Source: Haloimpatiens sp042688525
GTDB taxonomy: Bacteria > Bacillota > Clostridia > Clostridiales > Clostridiaceae
Assembly (NCBI RefSeq): GCF_042688525.2
Contig: NZ_JBHWAB010000001.1
Coordinates: forward strand, 3,782,001 to 3,846,000
Direction: 5' to 3'
DNA: 64,000 bases
Positions 56,308 to 64,000 of this stretch are shown here, in pieces (the stretch's first letter is position 1; each line of letters begins with the position of its first letter). Made by a program: the position numbers and the translations under genes. The notes beneath the pieces are model-generated. The model was given only the letters and a program-made list of their open reading frames with translations, made no database searches and was not told the DNA's origin.

Positions 56308-58374
56308 TTATTCTGTCTTAAATTTATCAACTTCCTCAATTAACTTTCTTGATAATTCATTGAGATCATCAGAATTAGATGCTAATTGTTCTACATTTGC
56401 TAATATTTCTTCTGTACTAGCTGAAACTTCTTCTGTAGATGCAGAAGTTTGCTGTGATGCTGCAGATATATTAGTTATTACTCCTACTATTTGCTCTTTA
56501 TCTTCTACCATATCTTCATTAAATTTCTTTATATTTAATATATCTTCATGTATATTAGAAATAGCTTTAGATATATCTTTAAATACATCTTCTGTAGCTC
56601 TTACTGATATTTCCTGTTCTTGTAAAACAATCATATTATCATCAATTGATTTTACAGCGTTTTTAGATCTATCCTGTATCTGAATAATAAGTTCACTTAT
56701 TTGTTTAGTAGCTTCTTGGCTTCCCTCTGCTAATTTTCTTATTTCCTCTGCAACTACCGCAAAACCTTTACCTGATTCCCCAGCCCTAGCTGCTTCTATA
56801 GATGCATTTAAAGCTAATAAATTTGTTTGCTCTGCTATAGATGCAATAGTATTTACTATATTTCCTATTTCCTGAGAACTACTGTCCATTTCATCCACTA
56901 CTACTTTAAGCATTTGTCCATTTTTTGAAGTATTACTAGCCTTTTCTGTTAGAATTTTTACAGCATCCAAACCTTTTTCATTTAGCTGTGTTGTTTGTTC
57001 AGAAGTTTGATTTATAGTATTAATTGAACTTGAAACTTTTTCTATACTTTGTGCTAATGTTTCTATCTTATTAACCCCATTTTCTACTTCCTTAGCTTGT
57101 TCATTAGTGGTCCTTGCAATTTCATCAATAGTCTTTGCTACTTCTGAAGTTGCACTTCCTGTTTGTTCTGACATCTGCTTCAAAGTATCTGAACTATCAT
57201 TTACTGTATTAGACGATTTTGTAATTTGTTTTAATAGGTATTTTAAGTTTTCAACCATCTTATTAAATGAATTTCCAATTTCCTCAAATTCATCTTTAGA
57301 TTTTATATTTATCTTCTCTCTCAAATCCCCAGTAGATGCTTTTTCTATACCTTCTTTTAAAACATTTAACATTTTGCATATATACCTATTTATAATTAAA
57401 GCAATTACTACTGACAGTATTACTGATACTATAATCAAAATTATTGTTACATATTTAAGTGTTGAAATATATTGATTTATCTCATTTTCCTTGAATTCTA
57501 CAACTATTTTCCAATTAGTTTTATCATTTGTACTAACAAAAGCATTTTTTTTATGCTTATCATATACATAACTTACAATTCCTTGTTTTGTAGATTTAAT
57601 GTCTTTATAAAATGATTGTTTTACCATACTCTTCCCTATCAATCTTTTGTCAGGATGCATTATAGTATATCCATCTTTATCTATAACATATATGCAGCCA
57701 GTTTTACCTACTTTAACATTTTGATATCTTTTCGCAAGCTCATCTAAAGATACATCTATAGCAAAAGCTCCAATAAAGTTACCATTTTTATCTTTAATTG
57801 CTTTTGATAATGTAATCATCAATTTCTTTATACTCTTATCAAGATAAGGTTTTGAATAAAATATTTTATCCATATTTTCTTTAGCTTCTTTATACCAATC
57901 TAAAGTAGTAACATCTATTTTTACACCTTTTATTTGTGCTTCCGTTTTACTATCTGTTACTAAATCTTTGTCTTTTGTTCCAATATAACAACTGATTATT
58001 TTACAATTTTCATTTACTACATCATTAAAAATATCTTTTGTATATACCTTAATTTGTTCAAAATCATATTTTACCTTTTCATCTTTACTATTTTTTAACT
58101 GTTCCTTCAACTTAATAAATTTTTTTAAATTTTCATTGTCATGAAACGCATTCACAATATTTTCAAGCCCATCAAAATATTCTTCAACATTTATATTGGC
58201 TTGTTCTGATAACTGAGCAGCATCATTATTAAATAATTTTTTTATATTTCTTTTGGTGACACTGTACGATATTATTGATAAAATCAATAACATTCCTATC
58301 ATTCCTAATGAAATAATAGGAATAATCTTTTGTTTTATCGACCCTTTCTTTTTTAATTCTTTACTTTTCTTCAT
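56308..58374 (-). CDS. Methyl-accepting chemotaxis protein with dCache sensor
   Basis: Transmembrane receptor of 688 residues: helix 1 about 16-38, extracellular dCache sensor about 40-300 (DWYKEAKENMDKIFYSKPYLD, GAFAIDVSLDELA, GCIYVIDKDGYTIMHPD), helix 2 about 305-330, HAMP, then the signalling domain with the tip EQTNLLALNASIEAARAGES. Similar sensors often bind amino acids. The start at 58374 has GGGGGGATACT. It transcribes alone. The remnant at 38901-39060 derives from a close relative. Confidence 0.95.
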   Translation of the reverse strand: MKKSKELKKKGSIKQKIIPIISLGMIGMLLILSIISYSVTKRNIKKLFNNDAAQLSEQANINVEEYFDGLENIVNAFHDNENLKKFIKLKEQLKNSKDEKVKYDFEQIKVYTKDIFNDVVNENCKIISCYIGTKDKDLVTDSKTEAQIKGVKIDVTTLDWYKEAKENMDKIFYSKPYLDKSIKKLMITLSKAIKDKNGNFIGAFAIDVSLDELAKRYQNVKVGKTGCIYVIDKDGYTIMHPDKRLIGKSMVKQSFYKDIKSTKQGIVSYVYDKHKKNAFVSTNDKTNWKIVVEFKENEINQYISTLKYVTIILIIVSVILSVVIALIINRYICKMLNVLKEGIEKASTGDLREKINIKSKDEFEEIGNSFNKMVENLKYLLKQITKSSNTVNDSSDTLKQMSEQTGSATSEVAKTIDEIARTTNEQAKEVENGVNKIETLAQSIEKVSSSINTINQTSEQTTQLNEKGLDAVKILTEKASNTSKNGQMLKVVVDEMDSSSQEIGNIVNTIASIAEQTNLLALNASIEAARAGESGKGFAVVAEEIRKLAEGSQEATKQISELIIQIQDRSKNAVKSIDDNMIVLQEQEISVRATEDVFKDISKAISNIHEDILNIKKFNEDMVEDKEQIVGVITNISAASQQTSASTEEVSASTEEILANVEQLASNSDDLNELSRKLIEEVDKFKTE

Positions 58375-58555
58375 AGTATCCCCCCCTAATGTATTACACT
58401 TAATTACATTATTTTACATGTATATAAAATCATCTACAAATCACTATAAATTATATCATATTATGACTTTTTTTAAATGTTTTGCATTAAAAAGGTAAAA
58501 AATATATTAATTCCTTTTATCTAAAATTTTCCTTAATCAATTTTTTATTATAAAT

Positions 58556-58596
58556 AAAAAAAGAGAAATACATTATTTAAAATATATTTCCCTTTT
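58556..58596 (-). terminator. Intrinsic terminator of the MFS gene
   Basis: 12-bp stem (58596-58585 with 58570-58559, one G-U pair) followed by a T-run on the minus strand, 8 bases past the stop codon. Confidence 0.8.
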
Positions 58597-58604
58597 CTAT
58601 TTAA

Positions 58605-59861
58605 TTATTCAGAACATACTTTTACATTTTCTGTATCACTTTTTCCTTCTTCATAATTATCTAGTTTTTTCATAAAAAACGCAGATATAATAGCAACCGC
58701 ACCTAAAATGAGCCAACATTTTTCAATACTGATATACATTAAAGCCTTTCCCATAACCATTGGACTAACTATATAACCAATCCCCATTATCATTGGTAAT
58801 ATACCACTCATTCTTCCTCTATGAGAGCTTGGAGTATGATTAACTACAAAAGGCGTAACACTTATAGATAATATAATTTCTCCTATAGTAAATACAAATA
58901 TTGACACAAAGAAAAATGGAAGGGTATTGACAATTCCAAGCATTCCAAAACCTACTGCATAAAAAATTCCACCATATATTACATTCTTTATATTTTTTAT
59001 ATTACTACTTATTTTTGTAATAATTGGTGTAAAAAACATAACTACTATACCATTAAAACTAGCTAAATACCCATAATATTTTGCACCCATAGAACCATAT
59101 ATTTCATTTACATGGATTGGCATCATAAAACCCCATTGATTATAAACAAAATTATAACCAAATATTATAATAGCAAAATAAATTAAAATTGGCCTTTTTG
59201 CTAGTACTTTAAAAATGGAACCTTCTTCTCTCTTTTCAAATTTTCTTGATTCATCAGTAATCTCTTCATGAGTTAAATGAATTGTTTCCTTTATGAAAAA
59301 TACTATCAAACTTAAAGCTATTAAAGCTGTTAAAGCATCTCCAATAAATACCCAAGAAAGATGATTATGAAATAATAATCCTCCAATTATAGGACCAACA
59401 GCAAATCCAATATTCCATCCCATATAAGAAAGAGCATATGCAGCATTTCTGTTTTTAGGTTCAGTTAAATCTGCAATTAAAGAATCATGTGCTGGTCCTG
59501 CAAAACCCATAAATGCCCCTGCTACCATTAGAACATAAACCATACTTAAACTAGGTTGCATTAATCCACATATTATATAGAAAATTGCTGATAATCCCTC
59601 AAAAATAACTATTACTTTTTTTCTTCCAATAGTATCAGCAAGTTTTCCTCCAATTAATCCTGTAGGCATAAACAAAAATCCTGAAATACTCATATAAAGT
59701 CCTGCCATTTCTTTTGTCATACCTATCTTTTCTGTTAAAATAAGCGTCATTAACGGTCCAACAAAACACCCCAAAGCATTAATTATTTTAGATATAAAAA
59801 GTATATAAATTTCTTTTGGAAGTCCTTTATATGGACTTAATAATTCTTTTATCTTTTTCAT
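58605..59861 (-). CDS. MFS transporter
   Basis: Major facilitator of 418 residues with twelve segments. The loop 2-3 motif is GGKLADTIGRKKV (about 71-83). FMGFAGPAHDSLIADL, RNAAYALSYMGWNIGFAVGPIIGG and SHRGRMSGILPMIMGIGYIVSP are typical of drug-exporter-type MFS proteins. The start has GAGGGGGTAC. Substrate unknown; no clear link to neighbours. Confidence 0.9.
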   Translation of the reverse strand: MKKIKELLSPYKGLPKEIYILFISKIINALGCFVGPLMTLILTEKIGMTKEMAGLYMSISGFLFMPTGLIGGKLADTIGRKKVIVIFEGLSAIFYIICGLMQPSLSMVYVLMVAGAFMGFAGPAHDSLIADLTEPKNRNAAYALSYMGWNIGFAVGPIIGGLLFHNHLSWVFIGDALTALIALSLIVFFIKETIHLTHEEITDESRKFEKREEGSIFKVLAKRPILIYFAIIIFGYNFVYNQWGFMMPIHVNEIYGSMGAKYYGYLASFNGIVVMFFTPIITKISSNIKNIKNVIYGGIFYAVGFGMLGIVNTLPFFFVSIFVFTIGEIILSISVTPFVVNHTPSSHRGRMSGILPMIMGIGYIVSPMVMGKALMYISIEKCWLILGAVAIISAFFMKKLDNYEEGKSDTENVKVCSE

Positions 59862-59988
59862 TTTTGTACCCCCTCGTTATTTAACAATTATAGTTAGTTA
59901 ATCAATCACCCAGTATCTAATGTTAAAATATTTTTCTTATTTCTTTTAAATTCATAAATCATAAATATCACCAACCTTTTTAGAATAT

Positions 59989-60019
59989 AAAAAACCTCAG
60001 TAAGCAAAGCCTACTGAGG
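59989..60019 (-). terminator. Distal terminator-like hairpin of the small-ORF transcript
   Basis: Arms 60019-60012 and 60002-59995 (CCTCAGTA) with a 9-base loop and T6 after on the minus strand. It lies about 70 bases beyond another terminator; nothing coding is seen between them. Confidence 0.8.
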
Positions 60020-60087
60020 ATAAAAACATTTAAATATTATATGTTATAAAATTACAATTTATTTAATATAAAGTTTTATTATTAAAT

Positions 60088-60121
60088 AAAAAAATCCGCT
60101 TAAGCAAAAGCATAAGCGGAT
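60088..60121 (-). terminator. Proximal terminator of the small-ORF transcript
   Basis: Perfect 9-base arms (60121-60113 and 60102-60094, ATCCGCTTA) with a 10-base loop, then T7. It begins 17 bases past the stop of the 47-aa frame. Confidence 0.9.
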
Positions 60122-60137
60122 ATAGTAATCTATAATA

Positions 60138-60281
60138 TTATACCTTAGTAAAAATATCTTTGCTTGCTTTTAGTATATAATTGTATTTAATTTTAGGCGC
60201 ACTTATAGTATTAGTACTAACATTAGCATTTAAATTTTGTGCTTCATTTAAATTCGCATATACTAAAATTTGCAAAAACAT
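60138..60281 (-). CDS. Possible 47-aa peptide gene
   Basis: A short frame with an optimal ribosome site (TTTAGGAGGTGTAAG) begins MFLQILVYANLNEAQNLNA and ends ASKDIFTKV. A candidate promoter (TTTACT 60349-60344, 17 bases, TAAAAT 60326-60321) and a strong terminator bound it, giving a transcript of about 225 bases. The peptide is Asn-rich in its first half and has no cysteine, no clear signal peptide and no modification enzyme nearby. I know no relative. It could encode a real small protein or be part of a small RNA. Confidence 0.5.
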   Translation of the reverse strand: MFLQILVYANLNEAQNLNANVSTNTISAPKIKYNYILKASKDIFTKV

Positions 60282-60403
60282 TCTTACACCTCCTAAAGTC
60301 TTTAAATTTACACTAAATACATTTTAATCTATTTTTACAAATAAGTAAAGTATATTTTCATTATTTTTTATAAATTCTACACTTTACTATAATTCAAAAT
60401 ATT

Positions 60404-62137
60404 TTAAAAATCCCGCAAAAGATTTCTCTTTTCTTTTTCTTTTAAATCCAGCCCTAAAGTTCCTCCTGGATTCATTATGTTATTAGAATCAAAATATTGT
60501 TTTAATACCTTAAATACTTTCATTTCATTTTTTCCTATTTGTGCTTCAAGCCATGGTGCTGTCATTTTTCCTATTCCATGATGATGACTCATTGCCGCAC
60601 CGTATTTTTGTATATTATCTAAAATACCATATTGATAATCTAAATATTCCTTTATAGTATCCATTTTAGCTATAAATATAAAATATAAATTAGCCCCTTG
60701 CGGATAAAAATGAGATATGTGTGTCATGCAAATAGTATTTGGTCTGCTCTTACAATACTTCCTTACTCCTTCATATACATACTGCATATTTTCCCAAGAA
60801 ACTGAGCATTCCAACGTATCTATCATAATTCCAAAATCTTGTAAATCTTCTCTCATATAAGGATCTTTGAATCTTCCTTTTTCCCAACCTTTTGTAACAA
60901 CCCCAGTAGTGTACATAGCTCCATACTTTTTACACACTTTATAAATTTTCTTTTTAACCAATTTTGTAAAATCCTTATCACCATCGTTTAACCCTAATAG
61001 TAAACATCTTTCCATAGGCTTATATCCTTTTAAGCTCATAATATTATCAATTTTAGTTCCTTCTACTCCATATAATTTAAGAGCTATATCTGTTTCTTCT
61101 GGGTCAGATAATCTAAATACAGAAGGTAATCCAAATTGACCTTGCATTATTTCTCTAGCAGCATTTCTTGCATCCTCCCAGTTCTTAAATATATAACTAA
61201 ATCTCGTTTGATTTTCAGGCATATATCTAAATACTTTTAATGTAACAGAAACAAGTACTCCGAAACATCCTTCACTTCCCATCATTATTCTATCTATATC
61301 TGGTCCTGTAGCTGTTGCTGGATACTCTTTAGTTTTAATTATACCTGCTGGTGTAACATATTCTTGACACATTACCAAATCCTCTATTTTTCCAAAATAA
61401 GTGGAATTCTGTCCTGCTCCTCTAGTTACAACCCAGCCTCCAACAGATGAGTATTCAAAAGACTGTGGAAAATGTCCACATGTATATGCTCTTTTAGCAT
61501 TAAATAAACTTTCAGCATTATTCAAATTTTTTTCAAGTACTGGTCCTGATATTCCAGGTTCTACAGTTATAGTCTGGTTAATTTCATTAAACCTTAATAC
61601 CTTATTCATATGAGCTTTCATATAAAGTAAAATTCCACCCTTTACACACTCCATACCTCTTGTAACTGTTGAACCGCCTCCAAAAACATATATAGGTATT
61701 TTTTCTTCATTACAATATTCAACTATCTTTTTTACATCATATTTATCCTTTGGATATAATACTATATCTGGAACATTCTCAACTATACCCTTTCTAAGCC
61801 TTAGTAAATCCAACATTGTTTTGCCATATGAAACTTTTAACCTTGTGTAATTATCTGTCTTAACATTTTCTTCTCCAACTATATCTTTAAAAACTTGTAT
61901 ATTTTCATCTGTAAGTTTTATTGGAATATCATACTCAACCTTTTCTAAACCTAAATTTTTAGGCTGCTTAAAATCTTCATCTGTCATTTTAAATTTTTCT
62001 TTCATTAATTTGTATAATTTAATATTCGGATGTTTAAATTCATTAGGGTCTCCCCATTTTAAAATAGATCTATACGTTCCTTCTAAAGGTTTCTCATTAT
62101 TCCACTTAGGTATAAACTCATTTTCATTTTTATTCAT
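60404..62137 (-). CDS. FAD-linked oxidase resembling alkyl-DHAP synthase
   Basis: Flavoenzyme of 577 residues with a PCMH-type FAD domain (about 100-290: PDIVLYPKDKYDVKKIVEYC, YVFGGGSTVTRG, FEYSSVGGWVVTRGAGQNS, IMMGSEGCFGV) and a C-terminal cap ending SHHHGIGK, which recalls the triple-His motif of alkyldihydroxyacetonephosphate synthases. Bacterial relatives also oxidise hydroxy acids or glycerol 3-phosphate. Neighbouring FGGY kinase and DUF1667 genes favour oxidation of a phosphorylated polyol over ether-lipid synthesis; this is inference. The start at 62137 has GGGGGATGAG, 32 bases after the kinase. Confidence 0.8.
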   Translation of the reverse strand: MNKNENEFIPKWNNEKPLEGTYRSILKWGDPNEFKHPNIKLYKLMKEKFKMTDEDFKQPKNLGLEKVEYDIPIKLTDENIQVFKDIVGEENVKTDNYTRLKVSYGKTMLDLLRLRKGIVENVPDIVLYPKDKYDVKKIVEYCNEEKIPIYVFGGGSTVTRGMECVKGGILLYMKAHMNKVLRFNEINQTITVEPGISGPVLEKNLNNAESLFNAKRAYTCGHFPQSFEYSSVGGWVVTRGAGQNSTYFGKIEDLVMCQEYVTPAGIIKTKEYPATATGPDIDRIMMGSEGCFGVLVSVTLKVFRYMPENQTRFSYIFKNWEDARNAAREIMQGQFGLPSVFRLSDPEETDIALKLYGVEGTKIDNIMSLKGYKPMERCLLLGLNDGDKDFTKLVKKKIYKVCKKYGAMYTTGVVTKGWEKGRFKDPYMREDLQDFGIMIDTLECSVSWENMQYVYEGVRKYCKSRPNTICMTHISHFYPQGANLYFIFIAKMDTIKEYLDYQYGILDNIQKYGAAMSHHHGIGKMTAPWLEAQIGKNEMKVFKVLKQYFDSNNIMNPGGTLGLDLKEKEKRNLLRDF

Positions 62138-62169
62138 AAACTCTCATCCCCCATTTTATGCTTATGAAA

Positions 62170-63723
62170 CTATTCTTCAGGATAATTAGTTATGTGTTGA
62201 AGTTCTTTATACATCTTTCTCAAACTACGATACATCCTCTTATAAACTCTATTATAAATTTCATTGTATATTTGTGTATTAGTATCATTAGGTATAAATT
62301 CGTTCTTATAATGAACCATATTTTTCACTGCTTCTTCATAGCTTTTATAAACTCCAGTTCCAACAAAAACATTTATAGCTGCACCAAGTCCAGAAGTTTC
62401 ATAAGTCTGTACTCTTAGTAATTTTATGTTAAACATATCTGCTGTAATTTGACATATAGCATTACTTTGTGAGCCTCCACCTGCTGCTATTACTTTTCTA
62501 ATTGGTATCTTAGATTTTTTTTGTATTCTTTCAATCCCCTCGTATAATGCATAATTTATTCCTTCAATTATAGAACGATATAAATGATACTTAGTATGAA
62601 TATCTCCAAACCCAATAACCGCACCTCTTGCCTCTGGAATTTTAAGGCCGGCGCCCCAATATGGTTGAAGAATAAGTCCATTACATCCCGGAGGTACACC
62701 AGATAATTTATCATTTAATAAATCTTCAGTTGAAATATTTTTTTCTATTGACTTATATATTTCCTGTGAACAAAATTCCTTTTTAAACCATGATATCATC
62801 CAATATCCTCTAAAGATTTCTATCTCAGGATTATAATATCCAGGAATAGCCGCTGGATAACAGGGCATAAATCTTATAGGTTCAAAGTACTTCTTAGAAG
62901 TAGTTTGAACTGTAGCTGTAGTTCCAAAACTTACACTTATAGTATCTAAATTCATGCATCCATTTCCAAGTGTTTCACACCCTTTATCTGACCCTGATGC
63001 TATAACCAAAGTTCCTTCTTTTAATCCCATATCTTCGGCTGCTTTTTTTGTAACCTTTCCTATAACTTCTCCTGGCTCTATAAGTTGTGGAAGCTTTTTT
63101 TCTTCAATGCCAAACAAATACCATTTTAGATTTTTGTGAGATTTAGGCCAACGTCTTTGTCTATAATCAAAAGGAATGTGACCAATTTGACTTCCAATAG
63201 AATCTACAAATTTTCCTGTAAGTTTATATATAAAATATCCTGATAATAATAAATATTTATATGTGTTATTCCATATTTCTGGTTCATTTTCTTTTATCCA
63301 ATTAGCTTTAACTTTTTTCCTTACCACTTTCATACTTTTTGACATTCCAGCAAGTGAAAGTTCTAAATTATAAATAAAAGGTAGTTTTTTTTCACATTTA
63401 GCCATTCTTTGGTCAAGCCATATTATAGCTGACCTAAGTGGTTTACCGTATCTATCTACATTTATAACAGTATCTCTTTGAGTTGTAACCGAAATTCCAC
63501 TTATCTTCTTCCACTTATCTATCTCTGCTTCTTTAAGTTTAAGACAAGCTTCACAAGCACTATTCCAAAAAACATCCACATATTGTTCCGCAAATCCAGG
63601 CTTCTTTGAAAAATAAGGTTCAAAAGAAACTTTTTCTACTGCACATAATGTACCTACATTATCAAACAATAAAGCTCTAACACTTTGAGTACCACAATCA
63701 ATGCTTAAAGCATACTTCCTCAC
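62170..63723 (-). CDS. FGGY-family carbohydrate kinase
   Basis: Sugar or polyol kinase of 517 residues from the GTG at 63723 (GGAGGG 8 bases upstream). ATPase motifs: SIDCGTQSVRALLFD (phosphate 1), SVSFGTTATVQTT (phosphate 2) and the adenosine site IAAGGGSQSNAICQITADMF. The substrate-side stretch ISVTTQRDTVINVDRYGKPLRSAIIWLDQR is glycerol/xylulokinase-like, but the substrate is undecided. It overlaps the DUF1667 gene by 26 bases and precedes the FAD oxidase, so the three are one operon. Confidence 0.88.
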   Translation of the reverse strand: MRKYALSIDCGTQSVRALLFDNVGTLCAVEKVSFEPYFSKKPGFAEQYVDVFWNSACEACLKLKEAEIDKWKKISGISVTTQRDTVINVDRYGKPLRSAIIWLDQRMAKCEKKLPFIYNLELSLAGMSKSMKVVRKKVKANWIKENEPEIWNNTYKYLLLSGYFIYKLTGKFVDSIGSQIGHIPFDYRQRRWPKSHKNLKWYLFGIEEKKLPQLIEPGEVIGKVTKKAAEDMGLKEGTLVIASGSDKGCETLGNGCMNLDTISVSFGTTATVQTTSKKYFEPIRFMPCYPAAIPGYYNPEIEIFRGYWMISWFKKEFCSQEIYKSIEKNISTEDLLNDKLSGVPPGCNGLILQPYWGAGLKIPEARGAVIGFGDIHTKYHLYRSIIEGINYALYEGIERIQKKSKIPIRKVIAAGGGSQSNAICQITADMFNIKLLRVQTYETSGLGAAINVFVGTGVYKSYEEAVKNMVHYKNEFIPNDTNTQIYNEIYNRVYKRMYRSLRKMYKELQHITNYPEE

Positions 63724-64000
63724 TAAATTTACCCTCCAACAATTGCTGTAAATCTTCTGTAGCAATTACATCAATTTGCGTATCTAATATATTCTCTATT
63801 ATTATTTCTCCACAATTAACTGGTTTGTGTATAACTATCTTATTAATAATTTCCATTGCCCTTGATATTAACTCTTTCGGGATTTCTCCATTGGTTCTTA
63901 CCGAAATTCTTGGAAAGTTTTCAAAAATAGTTTTTACTGTTGTACATAAACTCCTTTTTGGATTTTTAATTTCATTTATTGCAAATTCTCTTCCTTTTTT
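63698..64000 (-). CDS. DUF1667 protein, 5' end beyond the window
   Basis: The last 100 codons of a gene that enters from the right edge. The visible part matches the DUF1667 pattern: KGREFAINEIKNPKRSLCTTV, ISVRTNGEIPKELI, and NCGEIIIENILDTQIDVIAT. The N-terminal Cys motif expected in this family lies outside. DUF1667 genes usually accompany an FAD-dependent glycerol-3-phosphate-type dehydrogenase and an NAD(FAD) oxidoreductase, which may be found just beyond base 64000. It ends inside the start of the kinase gene. Confidence 0.85.
   Translation of the reverse strand, partial: KKGREFAINEIKNPKRSLCTTVKTIFENFPRISVRTNGEIPKELISRAMEIINKIVIHKPVNCGEIIIENILDTQIDVIATEDLQQLLEGKFSEEVCFKH

Overview
The window is a low-GC, AT-rich stretch of about 64 kb from an anaerobic Firmicute, most likely Clostridium sensu stricto. 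The signs are strong AGGAGG ribosome sites, long A and T homopolymers, a glycyl-radical hydroxyproline dehydratase with its activase, the full [FeFe]-hydrogenase maturation set HydE/HydG/HydF, T-box and S-box leaders, cobalamin-dependent MetH with a separate activation protein, and many peptidases. A proteolytic, amino-acid-fermenting clostridium (C. botulinum group I / C. sporogenes type) fits, but the species is inference. Most genes lie on the minus strand. I see no rRNA, tRNA, CRISPR array, phage or insertion sequence.

1-7.9 kb: a trans-4-hydroxyproline to proline operon (XRE-cupin regulator, hypE, hypD, proC, a cut-off M24 Xaa-Pro peptidase), divergent from an AGCS sodium/amino-acid symporter. 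The 640-base gap between them holds several perfect inverted repeats. 7.9-14.8 kb: ECF sigma factor with a DUF4179 anti-sigma-like partner, an M3 oligopeptidase, a small C_GCAxxG_C_C protein, a PF06541 membrane protein and brnQ behind a T-box (probable Leu specifier). 14.8-19 kb: TM1266-hydE-hydG-hydF operon behind an unassigned structured leader with a visible terminator/antiterminator pair. 19-22.3 kb: an orphan SsuA/THI5-like lipoprotein, an iron-sulfur-type flavoprotein and a PAS-GAF-GGDEF protein.

22.6-31.7 kb: carAB behind a promoter, a PyrR-type hairpin, a 48-codon leader ORF and an intrinsic terminator that overlaps the ORF end; then metH and its activation protein, and on the plus strand an S-box-controlled metF carrying two frameshifts. 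31.7-39 kb: a MerR-methyltransferase fusion with a classic MerR promoter, a second methyltransferase, a LysR regulator, a large M24 aminopeptidase, a TetR/MATE pair with tandem operators, and a deleted remnant of a chemotaxis receptor.

39-48.7 kb: a seven-gene membrane system (exported multi-domain protein, ABC ATPase, ABC permease, broken DUF4175-like gene, MoxR ATPase, DUF58, vWA protein). 49-51.5 kb: a polar amino-acid ABC importer whose ATPase is frameshifted. 51.5-60 kb: M19 dipeptidase, pyruvate carboxylase, a methyl-accepting chemotaxis protein and an MFS transporter. 60-64 kb: a possible 47-aa peptide gene followed by two terminators, then an ADPS-like FAD oxidase, an FGGY kinase and the end of a DUF1667 gene, together resembling an anaerobic glycerol-3-phosphate or polyol oxidation cluster.

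The common theme is scavenging of peptides and amino acids (collagen-type Hyp/Pro peptides, branched-chain and polar amino acids). CodY-like boxes stand before several of these genes. All four frameshifts in the window are one-base losses in A-runs, so some of the broken genes may be sequencing artefacts.
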